Below, piece after piece: positions 1 to 7,358 of a DNA stretch of 21,752 nucleotides (its first letter is position 1; every line of letters begins with the position of its first letter). The notes below the pieces were generated by a model, which did not search any database, had not been told where the DNA came from, and saw only the letters and a program-made list of their open reading frames with translations. The translations under genes and the position numbers were made by a program. Where the stretch lies: positions 1 to 21,752 of the forward strand of contig CABQCC010000013.1 in assembly GCA_902462495.1 (NCBI GenBank), written 5' to 3'. This DNA comes from an uncultured Eubacterium sp. GTDB taxonomy: Bacteria > Bacillota > Clostridia > Oscillospirales > Acutalibacteraceae.

Positions 1-1124
1 AGTTGTCGCAAGGCTTTGCGGATTTTGCAGGATATGTTCACTACAAACTATCGGGGCAAAAGGTTGTCGGTGTCGGCGAAGCATCGGGTATGTTCCCTAT
101 AGACAGCACCGTTAATGATTATAATTCTCAAATGACAGAAAAATTTAATGCTCTTCCAAAAGTCAAGGAGCTTGGTATTGATATTGTTCAGATTTTGCCA
201 AAAGTTCTTGTGGCAGGTGAAAATGCCGGTGTTCTTACCCAAGAGGGCGCAAGGCTCATTGACCCGTCGGGTAATCTTGAACACGGTGTTCCGATGGCAC
301 CTCCTGAGGGCGATGCGGGAACGGGTATGACCGCCACCAATGCAATTGCCGTCAAAACAGGTAATGTCAGTGCGGGTACATCAATTTTTTCAATGGTTGT
401 TCTTGAAAATCAGCTTTCAAAGGTGTATGAAGAAATTGATATGGTAACAACTCCGGTCGGCAAGCCTGTTGCAATGGTACATTGCAATAATTGCTGTACA
501 GACCTTGATTATTGGGTAAATGTTTTCGGTCAGTTTGCTTCAGCAATCGGAGCACAGATGCAAAAATCGGAACTTTATGATGCTTTGTATGAAGCTGCAC
601 TTTACGGTAAACCTGACGCTGGCGGACTTGTTAATGTGAATTATTTTTCGGGCGAACCTGTTTCTCATACAGATGACGGACGACCGCTTTTTGTAAGAAC
701 ACAGAACGCCGATTTTAATCTTGCAAACTTTATGCGCTCACAAATTTATTCAACAATGGCAACCCTCAAAATCGGTATGGAAATCCTTGAAAAAGAAAAT
801 GTCACTATCGATTGTCTTATGGGACACGGCGGACTTTTTAAAACCCCGCTTGTCGGTCAAAAACTCATGGCAGGAGCGATGAATTGCCCTGTTGCCGTTA
901 TGAAAACAGCAGGTGAGGGCGGAGCATGGGGTATGGCTGTCCTTGCAAAGTATATTGTTGACGGCGATGAACCGCTTGATGAATATCTCAATAACAAGGT
1001 GTTCGTAAACAGCGAATGTAAAACCGTTGCACCCGATGAAAATGATGTAAACGGATTTAATGAATATATGAAATTGTACAAGTCGGCACTCAAAGCAGAG
1101 GTTGCAGCTTATGAAAATATTTAA
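1..1124 (+). CDS. araB: FGGY-family carbohydrate kinase, probable L-ribulokinase (5' end cut off)
   Basis: The reading frame is open at the left edge (first whole codon at base 3), so the N-terminus is missing. About 373 residues remain, against roughly 500-550 for full FGGY kinases. The visible part is the second half of the actin/Hsp70-like fold: a glycine-rich stretch GDAGTGMTATNAIAVKTGNV and, near the end, MGHGGLFKTP followed by KTAGEGGAWGMA, which fits the C-terminal ATP-binding loops of FGGY kinases. The family phosphorylates sugars with ATP in the cytoplasm. Because araA and araD follow directly, L-ribulose is the likely substrate (L-ribulose to L-ribulose 5-phosphate). The sequence does not closely resemble the classical E. 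coli AraB as I remember it, so the substrate comes from context. The stop overlaps the araA ribosome site (TAAGGAG), showing one transcript. Another FGGY specificity, such as xylulose, is possible but less likely here. Confidence 0.8.
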   Translation, partial: LSQGFADFAGYVHYKLSGQKVVGVGEASGMFPIDSTVNDYNSQMTEKFNALPKVKELGIDIVQILPKVLVAGENAGVLTQEGARLIDPSGNLEHGVPMAPPEGDAGTGMTATNAIAVKTGNVSAGTSIFSMVVLENQLSKVYEEIDMVTTPVGKPVAMVHCNNCCTDLDYWVNVFGQFASAIGAQMQKSELYDALYEAALYGKPDAGGLVNVNYFSGEPVSHTDDGRPLFVRTQNADFNLANFMRSQIYSTMATLKIGMEILEKENVTIDCLMGHGGLFKTPLVGQKLMAGAMNCPVAVMKTAGEGGAWGMAVLAKYIVDGDEPLDEYLNNKVFVNSECKTVAPDENDVNGFNEYMKLYKSALKAEVAAYENI

Positions 1125-1135
1125 GGAGAATTACA

Positions 1136-2608
1136 ATGGCATTTAAAGATTATGAATTTTGGTTTGTAGTAGGCACACAGTTCCTTTACGGCGAAGATAT
1201 TTTTGAAACTATTAATTCTCACGCAACAGAAATGGCAGACGAATGGAGCAAAAAACTCCCTTGTAAAGTTGTCGCAAAGCCTTGTGTAAAAACTTCAAAA
1301 GAGATTTTGGACATTATGCAGGAGGCTAACAATGATGAGCAGTGCGCAGGTGTTATCACTTGGATGCACACTTTTTCACCGTCTAAAATGTGGATTGCGG
1401 GATTTAACGCTTTAAAAAAGCCGTTTCTTCATGTAAACACTCAATATAATCGTGATATTCCGTGGCAGGATATTGATATGGACTTTATGAATCTCAATCA
1501 ATCTGCACACGGCGACAGAGAGCACGGCTACATCGCTGCTCGTATGAGATTGAAGCAAAAAGCTGTTGCAGGCTATTGGAAAGATGATGCCGTTCAGGAA
1601 AAAATCGGAACTTGGATGAGAGCCGCAGTCGGCGCAATGGAAAGCCGAAAACTTCGTGTTCTCCGTATTTCCGACAATATGCGTAATGTAGCAGTAACCG
1701 ACGGCGACAAGATTGAAGCACAGATTAAACTCGGTTGGCAGGTTGACCACTACGGCGTAGGCGATATTATTAAACTTGTCAATGCCGTTACCGAAGATGA
1801 AATCGACGCTCAAATGGCTGAATACGAAAAGAATTATATTATGGACACCGATAATCTCGATGCCGTAAGGTATCAGGCAAGGGAAGAAGTCGCAATCAAA
1901 AAGTTCCTCGAAAAAGAGGGATTCGGTGCATTCCACACTAATTTTGAAGATTTGCAGGAACTTCGTCAACTTCCGGGTCTTGCCGCACAGGATTTGATGC
2001 GTCAGGGCTACGGCTTCGGTGCCGAGGGCGACTGGAAAGTTGCCGCTATGACCCGTGTTATGAAGCTTATGGCAGAGGGTATGCAGGGCGGTACAGCCTT
2101 TATGGAAGATTATACATATCATTTTGAGCCGGGCAATGAAATGCTCCTTGGTTCTCATATGCTTGAAGTTTGCCCGACTATTGCGGCAGAAAAAGCAAAA
2201 ATTCAGGTTCACCCTCTCGGAATAGGCGATAGGGAAGATCCTGCCCGCTTGGTATTTAAGGCTCAAACAGGCAATGCAATCGTTGTCACTCTTGTTGATA
2301 TGGGCGACAGACTTCGTATGATTGTCAACGATGTTGAATGTAAGGAACAGCTAAATGATATGCCAAAGCTTCCTGTTGCAGGAGTTTTGTGGAAACCGCT
2401 TCCTTGCCTTCAAACCTCGGCAGAAGCATGGATGTATGCAGGCGGTGCTCATCACAGCGTTCTCTCTTATTCTCTCAATGCAGAGCATATGCGTGATTTT
2501 GCCGAAATTATGGGTATTGAGTTTATTCATATCAATAAGGACACGGAGATTAACGAATTCAGAAAAGAATTGTTTTACAACGATGTTGCATACAAACTCG
2601 GTATGTAA
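1136..2608 (+). CDS. araA: L-arabinose isomerase
   Basis: Converts L-arabinose to L-ribulose, the first cytoplasmic step of arabinose use, in a Mn2+-dependent reaction. At 490 residues it has the usual length for AraA. The expected metal and catalytic residues are visible: Glu297 in GFGAEGDWK, Glu324 in FMEDYTYHF, His341 in LGSHMLEV and the His439-His440 pair in AGGAHHSV. These line up with Glu306, Glu333, His350 and His450 of the E. coli enzyme with a nearly constant offset. The ATG is preceded by AAGGAG seven bases away, which overlaps the stop of the kinase gene 11 bases upstream. araD begins nine bases after the araA stop. The kinase-araA-araD order is a complete arabinose-to-xylulose-5-phosphate cassette. 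No regulator or transporter is visible in the window; they may lie to the left. Confidence 0.97.
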   Translation: MAFKDYEFWFVVGTQFLYGEDIFETINSHATEMADEWSKKLPCKVVAKPCVKTSKEILDIMQEANNDEQCAGVITWMHTFSPSKMWIAGFNALKKPFLHVNTQYNRDIPWQDIDMDFMNLNQSAHGDREHGYIAARMRLKQKAVAGYWKDDAVQEKIGTWMRAAVGAMESRKLRVLRISDNMRNVAVTDGDKIEAQIKLGWQVDHYGVGDIIKLVNAVTEDEIDAQMAEYEKNYIMDTDNLDAVRYQAREEVAIKKFLEKEGFGAFHTNFEDLQELRQLPGLAAQDLMRQGYGFGAEGDWKVAAMTRVMKLMAEGMQGGTAFMEDYTYHFEPGNEMLLGSHMLEVCPTIAAEKAKIQVHPLGIGDREDPARLVFKAQTGNAIVVTLVDMGDRLRMIVNDVECKEQLNDMPKLPVAGVLWKPLPCLQTSAEAWMYAGGAHHSVLSYSLNAEHMRDFAEIMGIEFIHINKDTEINEFRKELFYNDVAYKLGM

Positions 2609-2617
2609 GGAGCAAAA

Positions 2618-3328
2618 ATGTTAGAAGCGTTAAAAAAAGAAGTATTTGAACAAAATTTAAAACTTGTTGAGTACGGTTTGGTTGTGCTTACTTGGGGCAA
2701 TGTTTCGGCTATTGACCGAGAAAGCGGACTTTTTGTAATAAAACCGTCAGGTGTGCCATATAGTGAAATGACTGCCGAAGATATGGTGGTTATGGATTTG
2801 GAGGGCAACAAGGTTGATGGCAAACTAAATCCGTCATCCGACACGCCAACCCATATGGAACTGTACAGAAATTTCAAGGATATAGGCGGTGTTGTTCACA
2901 CTCATTCTTCTTGGGGCTGTTCTTGGGCGCAGACAGGAAGAGATGTTCCTGCTTACGGCACAACTCATGCTGATTTTGCAAACGGCGCCGTTCCTTGCAC
3001 AAGAGGACTTACCAAAGAAGAAGTTGAGTCGGCATATGAGCTTAACACCGGCAAGGTTATCGTTGAAGAATTTGCCAAAAGAAACATTTTGCCTGAGGAA
3101 TGTCCTGCGGTTCTTGTTCACCGTCACGGACCTTTTACTTGGGGCAAAAATGCACAGAAGGCTGTTGAAAATGCTCTGGTTTTGGAAGAAGTATGCAAAA
3201 TGGCGTATAGAACGGAATCAATTGCAACATTGAATACCGATTCTAATATAGGAATAGAGGACTATCTTCTCAAAAAGCATTATGAGCGCAAACATGGCAA
3301 AGATGCATATTATGGTCAAAAACAATAG
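2618..3328 (+). CDS. araD: L-ribulose-5-phosphate 4-epimerase
   Basis: Epimerises L-ribulose 5-phosphate to D-xylulose 5-phosphate, the last arabinose-specific step. The 236-residue protein belongs to the class II aldolase/adducin fold and is close to the usual AraD length. The zinc ligands are visible as His94 and His96 in GVVHTHSSWG and His170 in VLVHRHGPF, matching His95, His97 and His171 of E. coli AraD. The phosphate-binding segments GNVSAIDRESGLFVIKPSG (from residue 28) and PSSDTPTH are present. GGAG lies six bases before the ATG. The related fuculose-phosphate aldolases share this fold, but the neighbour araA and the AraD-type TTHADFANGAVPCTRGL segment support the epimerase. The gene that follows has its ribosome site overlapping the araD stop codon, so transcription continues into it. 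Confidence 0.96.
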   Translation: MLEALKKEVFEQNLKLVEYGLVVLTWGNVSAIDRESGLFVIKPSGVPYSEMTAEDMVVMDLEGNKVDGKLNPSSDTPTHMELYRNFKDIGGVVHTHSSWGCSWAQTGRDVPAYGTTHADFANGAVPCTRGLTKEEVESAYELNTGKVIVEEFAKRNILPEECPAVLVHRHGPFTWGKNAQKAVENALVLEEVCKMAYRTESIATLNTDSNIGIEDYLLKKHYERKHGKDAYYGQKQ

Positions 3329-3341
3329 GAGGAACATATTA

Positions 3342-4559
3342 ATGAAAAAAACAAGCGGATTTCTTGCAATCATTCTGTCTTTGGTTTTGCTTATCGGCAC
3401 TACAATGCCCGTATATGCAAGTGATGACAAGACTGATTTGCAAAATGCGGTGATTTCTTTTGAAAACGGAATCACTGAATATGAGACTACCGGTAAGGCA
3501 ATTACCCCAAACTACACAGTAACCGTCAACGACATTTTGCTCACAAAAGATGTTGACTATACCGAAGAATTCAAGAATAATATCAAACCCGGTACAGCTT
3601 CGCTTACTGTTACCGCAACAGAATCTTCACCGTATTACACAGGCTCAAAAACCGTTGAGTTTGTTATTTTGGAAAATGACGATGATGACGACGAGCCAAA
3701 ACCTGTCACTCCGCCAAAAGCAGTCAAGCTTGTTGCAACATATGGCACAAAGAACAAAAAACAACTTGTTGTTGAGTGGAATACCGTTGTTTGCGATGCA
3801 TACCAAATTATGTATTCCAAGGACAGCGCTTTCAGGTCAGGCGTTAAATATGTAACGGTTAAGGGCAAAAATTCTTCATCAAAAATTGTTAAGGTTAAGA
3901 ATAATAACAACAAATATTTTGTCAGAGTCAGAGCAATCAATTATGACGAAAAAGGCAAGGCTCTTTACGGCGTATGGTCAAACAAACTAAACAGTTCGTT
4001 TACAAAGGTCTATGCAAAGTATTCATCAAATTATGTAAATAATAAGGACAGAACAACTAATTTGCGAATTGCGTCAAAAGCAATTGACGGAACTGTTCTT
4101 GCACCCGGCGAAACATTTTCGTTCAACAAGATTGTAGGCAAGAGAACAGCTAAAAAAGGATATAAAAAGGCACATGTGTTCAATGGACCGAATGCTTCGT
4201 CCATGGGACTCGGAGGCGGTGTTTGTCAAGTTGCTTCAACTATCTTTAACACAGTCTTGTATTCAAATCTCAAAATAGTTGAAAGACATCAACATTCACA
4301 AAGAGTGTCTTATGTGCCTCTCGGCAGAGATGCTGCAATCTATTGGCCGAGTCAGGATTTGCAGTTCAAGAACGATACAAATTATCCTATAAAAATTAAG
4401 ATGGTTGTTAAGGATGGAGTCATTTCTTGCACCTTCCTCACAAGTCAAAATGTAAAACCTAAAAAGGTAAAAGTGACCGTTAGCAGAAAAGGCAAGAACT
4501 TCACTATGAAGCGCTATGCAGGCGGTAAATGTAACTACACAACAAAGTCTTATTATTAA
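3342..4559 (+). CDS. Secreted VanW-domain protein with Ig-like and FnIII-like modules
   Basis: A 405-residue exported protein. Residues 1-26 form a signal peptide (KK, hydrophobic core, cleavage near VYA/S). Residues 35-110 resemble the beta-sandwich repeats of clostridial surface proteins (GKAITP...LTKDVDY...GTASLTV). An acidic linker DDDDDEPKPVTPPK follows. Residues 125-220 look like a fibronectin type III module (VVEWN, YFVRVRA). Residues 225-370 are a VanW domain, with GETFSFNKIVG, GGGVCQVAST and YWPSQDLQFKN. VanW is named from VanB-type vancomycin clusters, but its biochemical role is not established, and related domains are common in surface proteins of non-resistant clostridia. The start was chosen because AGGAGGA at 3327-3333 sits nine bases before this ATG, overlapping the araD stop; the longer frame upstream would add charged residues before the signal peptide. 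The tie to the ara genes is positional only. Confidence 0.88.
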   Translation: MKKTSGFLAIILSLVLLIGTTMPVYASDDKTDLQNAVISFENGITEYETTGKAITPNYTVTVNDILLTKDVDYTEEFKNNIKPGTASLTVTATESSPYYTGSKTVEFVILENDDDDDEPKPVTPPKAVKLVATYGTKNKKQLVVEWNTVVCDAYQIMYSKDSAFRSGVKYVTVKGKNSSSKIVKVKNNNNKYFVRVRAINYDEKGKALYGVWSNKLNSSFTKVYAKYSSNYVNNKDRTTNLRIASKAIDGTVLAPGETFSFNKIVGKRTAKKGYKKAHVFNGPNASSMGLGGGVCQVASTIFNTVLYSNLKIVERHQHSQRVSYVPLGRDAAIYWPSQDLQFKNDTNYPIKIKMVVKDGVISCTFLTSQNVKPKKVKVTVSRKGKNFTMKRYAGGKCNYTTKSYY

Positions 4560-4572
4560 TAATGTCCAAAAA

Positions 4573-4606
4573 ACAACACCCATCATTGCGTTTTGCTGGG
4601 TGTTGT
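4573..4606 (+). terminator. Intrinsic terminator after the ara-vanW unit
   Basis: A perfect 10-base-pair stem (ACAACACCCA at 4573-4582 with TGGGTGTTGT at 4597-4606) around a 14-base loop, followed by the U-rich GTTATTCTATATT. It lies 13 bases after the VanW-protein stop. The U tract is interrupted, so some read-through into rmuC, 28 bases further on, is plausible. Confidence 0.75.
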
Positions 4607-4633
4607 GTTATTCTATATTCAAGGAGTGATAAG

Positions 4634-5821
4634 ATGATTACATATATTTTACTCGGAGTTTGTATTGCTCTTTTGATTGCGGTAATTGCTATTCTTTTGA
4701 CACAAGGCAAAAAGGATGATTCCGCAAAAATCGAGGAGCTTCAGCGTCAGCTTTTGGACGCAGTAAATAAGAATAATAATTCCGCACGAATTGAGGAACT
4801 TTCCCGTCAAATGAACGACCTCGTTAACAAAAATTACGAACAGCAGGTCAAGGTCATTGAGGCTCTTAATAATAACTATAACAATCAAACAAAACTTATT
4901 CAGAGTTCAATTGCTTCAATGCAGGAGAGTAACGAAAAGAAGCTTGAACAAATGCGTGCTACTGTTGATGAAAAACTTACTTCAACACTCAACAAACGTA
5001 TTGATTCTTCGTTTGAACAGGTTTCAAAGCAACTTACTTCTGTTTATAGGTCGCTCGGCGAAATGAAAGATTTGTCTGTCGGTGTAAGCGGACTTAACCG
5101 TATTCTCACCAATGTCAAAACTCGTGGCACTTGGGCAGAACTTCAACTTGGCAACATTCTTGAACAGATTATTCCTAATATGTACGAAACAAATGTCAGG
5201 ACAAACCCAAAGTATAACGGTCAGGTAGAATTTGCAGTTAAGATTCCTAATGCCGAAAATGATGAGGTTTGTTGGCTTCCTATTGACTCGAAGTTTCCGA
5301 TGGAGGATTATGTTCGCTTGAACGAATCTGCCGAAATGGGTGATATTGAAGCTGTTGAGCGTGCCCAAAAGGCTCTTGAAGCAAGGGTCAGAGATGAGGC
5401 AAAGGCTATTAAAAATTATATCAGCGAGCCACACACAACTCCGTTTGCGATTATGTATCTTGCAACCGAGGGACTTTATGCCGAAATAATGAACAGCAAA
5501 ACGGGACTTCCCGAAAAACTCCAAAATATGGGCATTTTAGTCGCAGGTCCAAGTACAATTACCGCACTTTTGAACTCGTTGTCGCTCGGTTTCAGCTCAA
5601 TCGCAATCAACAAGCGTGCAAATGAAGTTTGGAAAGTTCTCGGCAATGCCAAAAAGCAGTACGATATGTTTGGCACTCTCCTTGAAAAAGCAAAGAAAAA
5701 GATTGATGAAGCCGGCAGAACTATTGAAGATGCAAATCATAGAAACGATATTATTCAAAAGAATTTGAAGTCCGTCAATTCTCTTGACACCGACCCTACC
5801 GATATTGAACTTCTCGATTAG
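4634..5821 (+). CDS. rmuC: DNA recombination protein RmuC
   Basis: A 395-residue protein with the RmuC layout. Residues 4-23 form an N-terminal membrane helix. A long alpha-helical, probably coiled-coil stretch runs to about residue 145. The conserved nuclease-like domain follows, with TRGTWAELQLGNILEQI, IDSKFPMEDY, FAIMYLATEGLY and ILVAGPSTITALLNSL. RmuC proteins are linked to limiting DNA inversions at short repeats and have a predicted restriction-endonuclease-like fold; their exact reaction is not settled. The start is fixed by AAGGAGTG at 4621-4628, five bases before the ATG; a longer in-frame start at 4562 would read through the terminator and lacks a ribosome site. Residues 28-67 are a tandem duplication of a 20-residue unit. 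No promoter fits well in the short gap upstream, so it may be read from within the previous gene or by read-through. Confidence 0.93.
   Translation: MITYILLGVCIALLIAVIAILLTQGKKDDSAKIEELQRQLLDAVNKNNNSARIEELSRQMNDLVNKNYEQQVKVIEALNNNYNNQTKLIQSSIASMQESNEKKLEQMRATVDEKLTSTLNKRIDSSFEQVSKQLTSVYRSLGEMKDLSVGVSGLNRILTNVKTRGTWAELQLGNILEQIIPNMYETNVRTNPKYNGQVEFAVKIPNAENDEVCWLPIDSKFPMEDYVRLNESAEMGDIEAVERAQKALEARVRDEAKAIKNYISEPHTTPFAIMYLATEGLYAEIMNSKTGLPEKLQNMGILVAGPSTITALLNSLSLGFSSIAINKRANEVWKVLGNAKKQYDMFGTLLEKAKKKIDEAGRTIEDANHRNDIIQKNLKSVNSLDTDPTDIELLD
4715..4834 (+). repeat. Tandem 20-residue repeat inside rmuC
   Basis: Residues 28-47 (DDSAKIEELQRQLLDAVNKN) and 48-67 (NNSARIEELSRQMNDLVNKN) are two adjacent copies of one 60-base unit that has diverged mostly at silent positions. 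It lengthens the helical region just after the membrane anchor. Confidence 0.8.
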
Positions 5822-6038
5822 CAAAAGTTAAATGTTATGCAACAGTTCACAAAAAATAAAACTGTCAATGCTTCGGCTGAAGCAAGGTTTAGTTAAAATT
5901 AAAAAAATCAGTATTATAAAAGTAGGAAAGTGCACAAATGATGAGGTGCCGTAACGAAGGTTTTGAAATCAAGTGGCAAAGACAATCGGTACGGTATATT
6001 GCAGAAAAATCTAAAAATCATATTTGGAGGAAACTGCA
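5822..6038. other. Gap between rmuC and the tnpV remnant
   Basis: A 217-base, mostly AT-rich stretch. A small hairpin (TGCTTC 5869-5874 with GAAGCA 5879-5884) follows rmuC but has no T run. From about 5920 the sequence becomes gene-like and holds a possible 34-codon frame ending at the tnpV start. I see no inverted ends that would mark the left boundary of a mobile element. Confidence 0.5.
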
Positions 6039-6042
6039 ATGA
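5938..6042 (+). CDS. Possible 34-residue leader or gene remnant before tnpV
   Basis: An open frame of 34 codons starts at ATG 5938, with AGGAAAG at 5924-5930 as a possible ribosome site. Its TGA overlaps the tnpV ATG (ATGA), the usual sign of translational coupling. The predicted peptide is basic and rich in Lys, Arg and Trp. I do not recognise it. It may be the tail of a longer transposon gene that has decayed, or simply chance. An in-frame stop at 5923-5925 closes the frame upstream. Confidence 0.25.
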   Translation: MMRCRNEGFEIKWQRQSVRYIAEKSKNHIWRKLQ

Positions 6043-6410
6043 AATCATTATTTGAACAAATGGGTGGCACTTATCGTGAGGAAAACGGTTATCTCATTCC
6101 CAATCTAAGCTTGCCCGATGAAGAATAGGTTGAAATTGGTGTATGTGGACAACGACATTTGAGATATATCAAACAACACCACAAGGTGATTTACACAAAT
6201 CTGCTGACAAGCGGCAAGTTGAAAGGCTATCTTGCAGACCTTGACAAGCAGGCTGAGGATATGTTTTTTCGGCTCGTAAAGCAGATGGCGGAACATGAGG
6301 ACGTTACCGAACAACTCAAAGCAGATAACCAAATTGAGTGGGTTGCTCGAATGAATTACATTCGCTGCAGAGCCACAGAGATCGTAAATAATGATATAAT
6401 TTACACCTAA
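6039..6410 (+). pseudogene. tnpV: Transposon-encoded TnpV-family protein, broken by an in-frame stop
   Basis: Starts with ATG 6039 and a good TGGAGG ribosome site eight bases upstream. The first 29 codons (MKSLFEQMGGTYREENGYLI and so on to LPDEE) are read in frame, then TAG stands at 6126-6128. The same frame then continues to 6410 with typical TnpV sequence: GQRHLRYIKQHHKVIYTNLL, TSGKLKGYLADLDKQAEDMF and the C-terminal RATEIVNNDIIY. Joined, the product would be about 123 residues, the usual TnpV size. TnpV proteins are small accessory proteins of clostridial mobile elements; their role is not well defined. The single nonsense codon with no frameshift implies recent loss, since the rest is intact. 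Suppression of the stop or restart at TTG 6159 is possible but unsupported. No transposase or recombinase gene is visible nearby. Confidence 0.85.
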
Positions 6411-6417
6411 ACGACAA

Positions 6418-6450
6418 CGGCGGTAGGGAGAGGAATTCTCCCTGCCGCCG
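6418..6450 (+). terminator. GC-rich terminator after tnpV
   Basis: A 12-pair stem (CGGCGGTAGGGA at 6418-6429 with TCCCTGCCGCCG at 6439-6450, one G-U pair) is followed by CTATTTTAAT. It is much richer in G and C than its surroundings, which suggests it arrived with the tnpV element. It lies five bases from the end of the convergent minus-strand unit. Confidence 0.8.
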
Positions 6451-6455
6451 CTATT

Positions 6456-6635
6456 TTAATCATCATCTTCATCGTTAGACCAATCGGATATAATATGTAA
6501 TTCGCCTGAATCCATATCCATTGCCATATTATTTCCCATCCTCATCAATAAATCTCCGTCAGAATCTAGTGCCATATTGTCAGAGATAGAATGAGCAAAA
6601 TCGCCGTCCTCGAAATTAAAAAAATGCTTACTCAT
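6456..6635 (-). CDS. Small acidic Met/Asp-rich protein of unknown function (59 residues)
   Basis: Runs from ATG (6635 downwards) to TAA at 6456. GCGAGGTG lies a few bases upstream as a ribosome site. The start is 20 bases after the stop of the zinc-ribbon membrane gene on the same strand, so the two are very likely cotranscribed. The product is strongly acidic, opens with MSKHFFNFEDGDFAHSIS, has no signal peptide or membrane helix, and ends in an NDEDDD tail. It carries an internal repeat: NMALDSDGDL (residues 20-29) and NMAMDMDSGEL (residues 36-46), separated by a Met-rich link. The short Asp/Gly repeats could bind a metal or form small beta-hairpins, but that is a guess. The name hypothetical is the honest one. 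The coding reading is supported by the ribosome site, spacing and protein-level repeat. Confidence 0.7.
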   Translation of the reverse strand: MSKHFFNFEDGDFAHSISDNMALDSDGDLLMRMGNNMAMDMDSGELHIISDWSNDEDDD

Positions 6636-6655
6636 ATAGCACCTCGCTTGAAAAT

Positions 6656-7336
6656 TTAATAATCATATTTGTTTATTTCTAAAACTCTGAAGGTTGCATT
6701 TTTGAATTGATTTAATTTTTCTTGCTCTACATATTCAAAAGCTTTCAAATATATCTCTTGTCCAGAACCTAATCTATCAGCGTAAATCATATCTGTTTCA
6801 ATTCTTGCACCGTTTGCATCTACTGCTTCAATTGTTATGTAATAAGTGCATTGTTTTTCAGCTTTGTTTTTTACTGTAATATCAAGGGATGTTTCAGAGA
6901 AGTATCCATTATTAGTTACTTTGAATTTTCCAAAAGAAACATCAACATATTTGTCTAAAATTTCATCTGTCGTTTCTTCTCTAAATAAATCACCAATTGC
7001 AGGTATATTAGATTCAATATCATCTGATATATTACTAAAAGGCGAAGCGGCAAAAACGACATACAGAATTACAAGAATAATAGATAAAACGATTTTAGTT
7101 ATAAAGCCAATCAAGGCGCCTTTACCTGCCGACTTGGCTCGTTTAGGTTTCTTTCCTTCATATATGAGAAAGAGGATTAAACCAACAATTGGAATAAAAA
7201 ATCCCAAGATAGCAAACCCAAAACTTGAATTATCTTCAGAAACAATTACATTGGACTTATTATCAATCCGTGCCCCGCAGCTATTACAATATGATGAAGT
7301 ATCATCCACAATGCTACCACAATTTTTACAATACAT
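6656..7336 (-). CDS. Zinc-ribbon membrane protein with extracytoplasmic domain
   Basis: A 226-residue protein of unknown function with clear architecture. Residues 1-24 are a zinc ribbon with Cys3-Cys6 and Cys17-Cys20 (CKNCG...CNSCG). Two membrane helices follow at about 40-59 and 74-97, separated by a basic loop (GKKPKRAKSAGKG). Residues 100-226 are an outer domain with the pattern of a beta-sandwich (KFKVTNNGYFSETSLDITVK, then YYITIEAVDANG), resembling the FxLYD-type folds found in other clostridial zinc-ribbon proteins. By the basic loop, ribbon and tail may lie on either side of the membrane depending on helix packing. It begins 22 bases after the nucleotidyltransferase stop and is followed after 20 bases by the 59-residue gene. 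Such proteins are often annotated only as zinc-ribbon domain-containing; a role as membrane partner or effector of the nucleotidyltransferase is inference. Confidence 0.85.
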   Translation of the reverse strand: MYCKNCGSIVDDTSSYCNSCGARIDNKSNVIVSEDNSSFGFAILGFFIPIVGLILFLIYEGKKPKRAKSAGKGALIGFITKIVLSIILVILYVVFAASPFSNISDDIESNIPAIGDLFREETTDEILDKYVDVSFGKFKVTNNGYFSETSLDITVKNKAEKQCTYYITIEAVDANGARIETDMIYADRLGSGQEIYLKAFEYVEQEKLNQFKNATFRVLEINKYDY

Positions 7337-7358
7337 AAAACCCTATTCTCCGCTTTTG

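Noticed and set aside
1412..2266. A 284-codon minus-strand open frame opposite araA
   Set aside because: It lies wholly within the strongly supported araA gene, has no recognisable domain and is rich in Cys, Phe and His as expected from reverse reading.
3342..4559. A vancomycin-resistance gene
   Set aside because: Only the VanW domain is present; no vanH, vanB, vanX or two-component genes are nearby, and VanW domains are widespread in sensitive clostridia.
5869..5884. A hairpin after rmuC as its terminator
   Set aside because: The six-pair stem is followed by AGGTTTAGTT with no run of T, so it is too weak to call.
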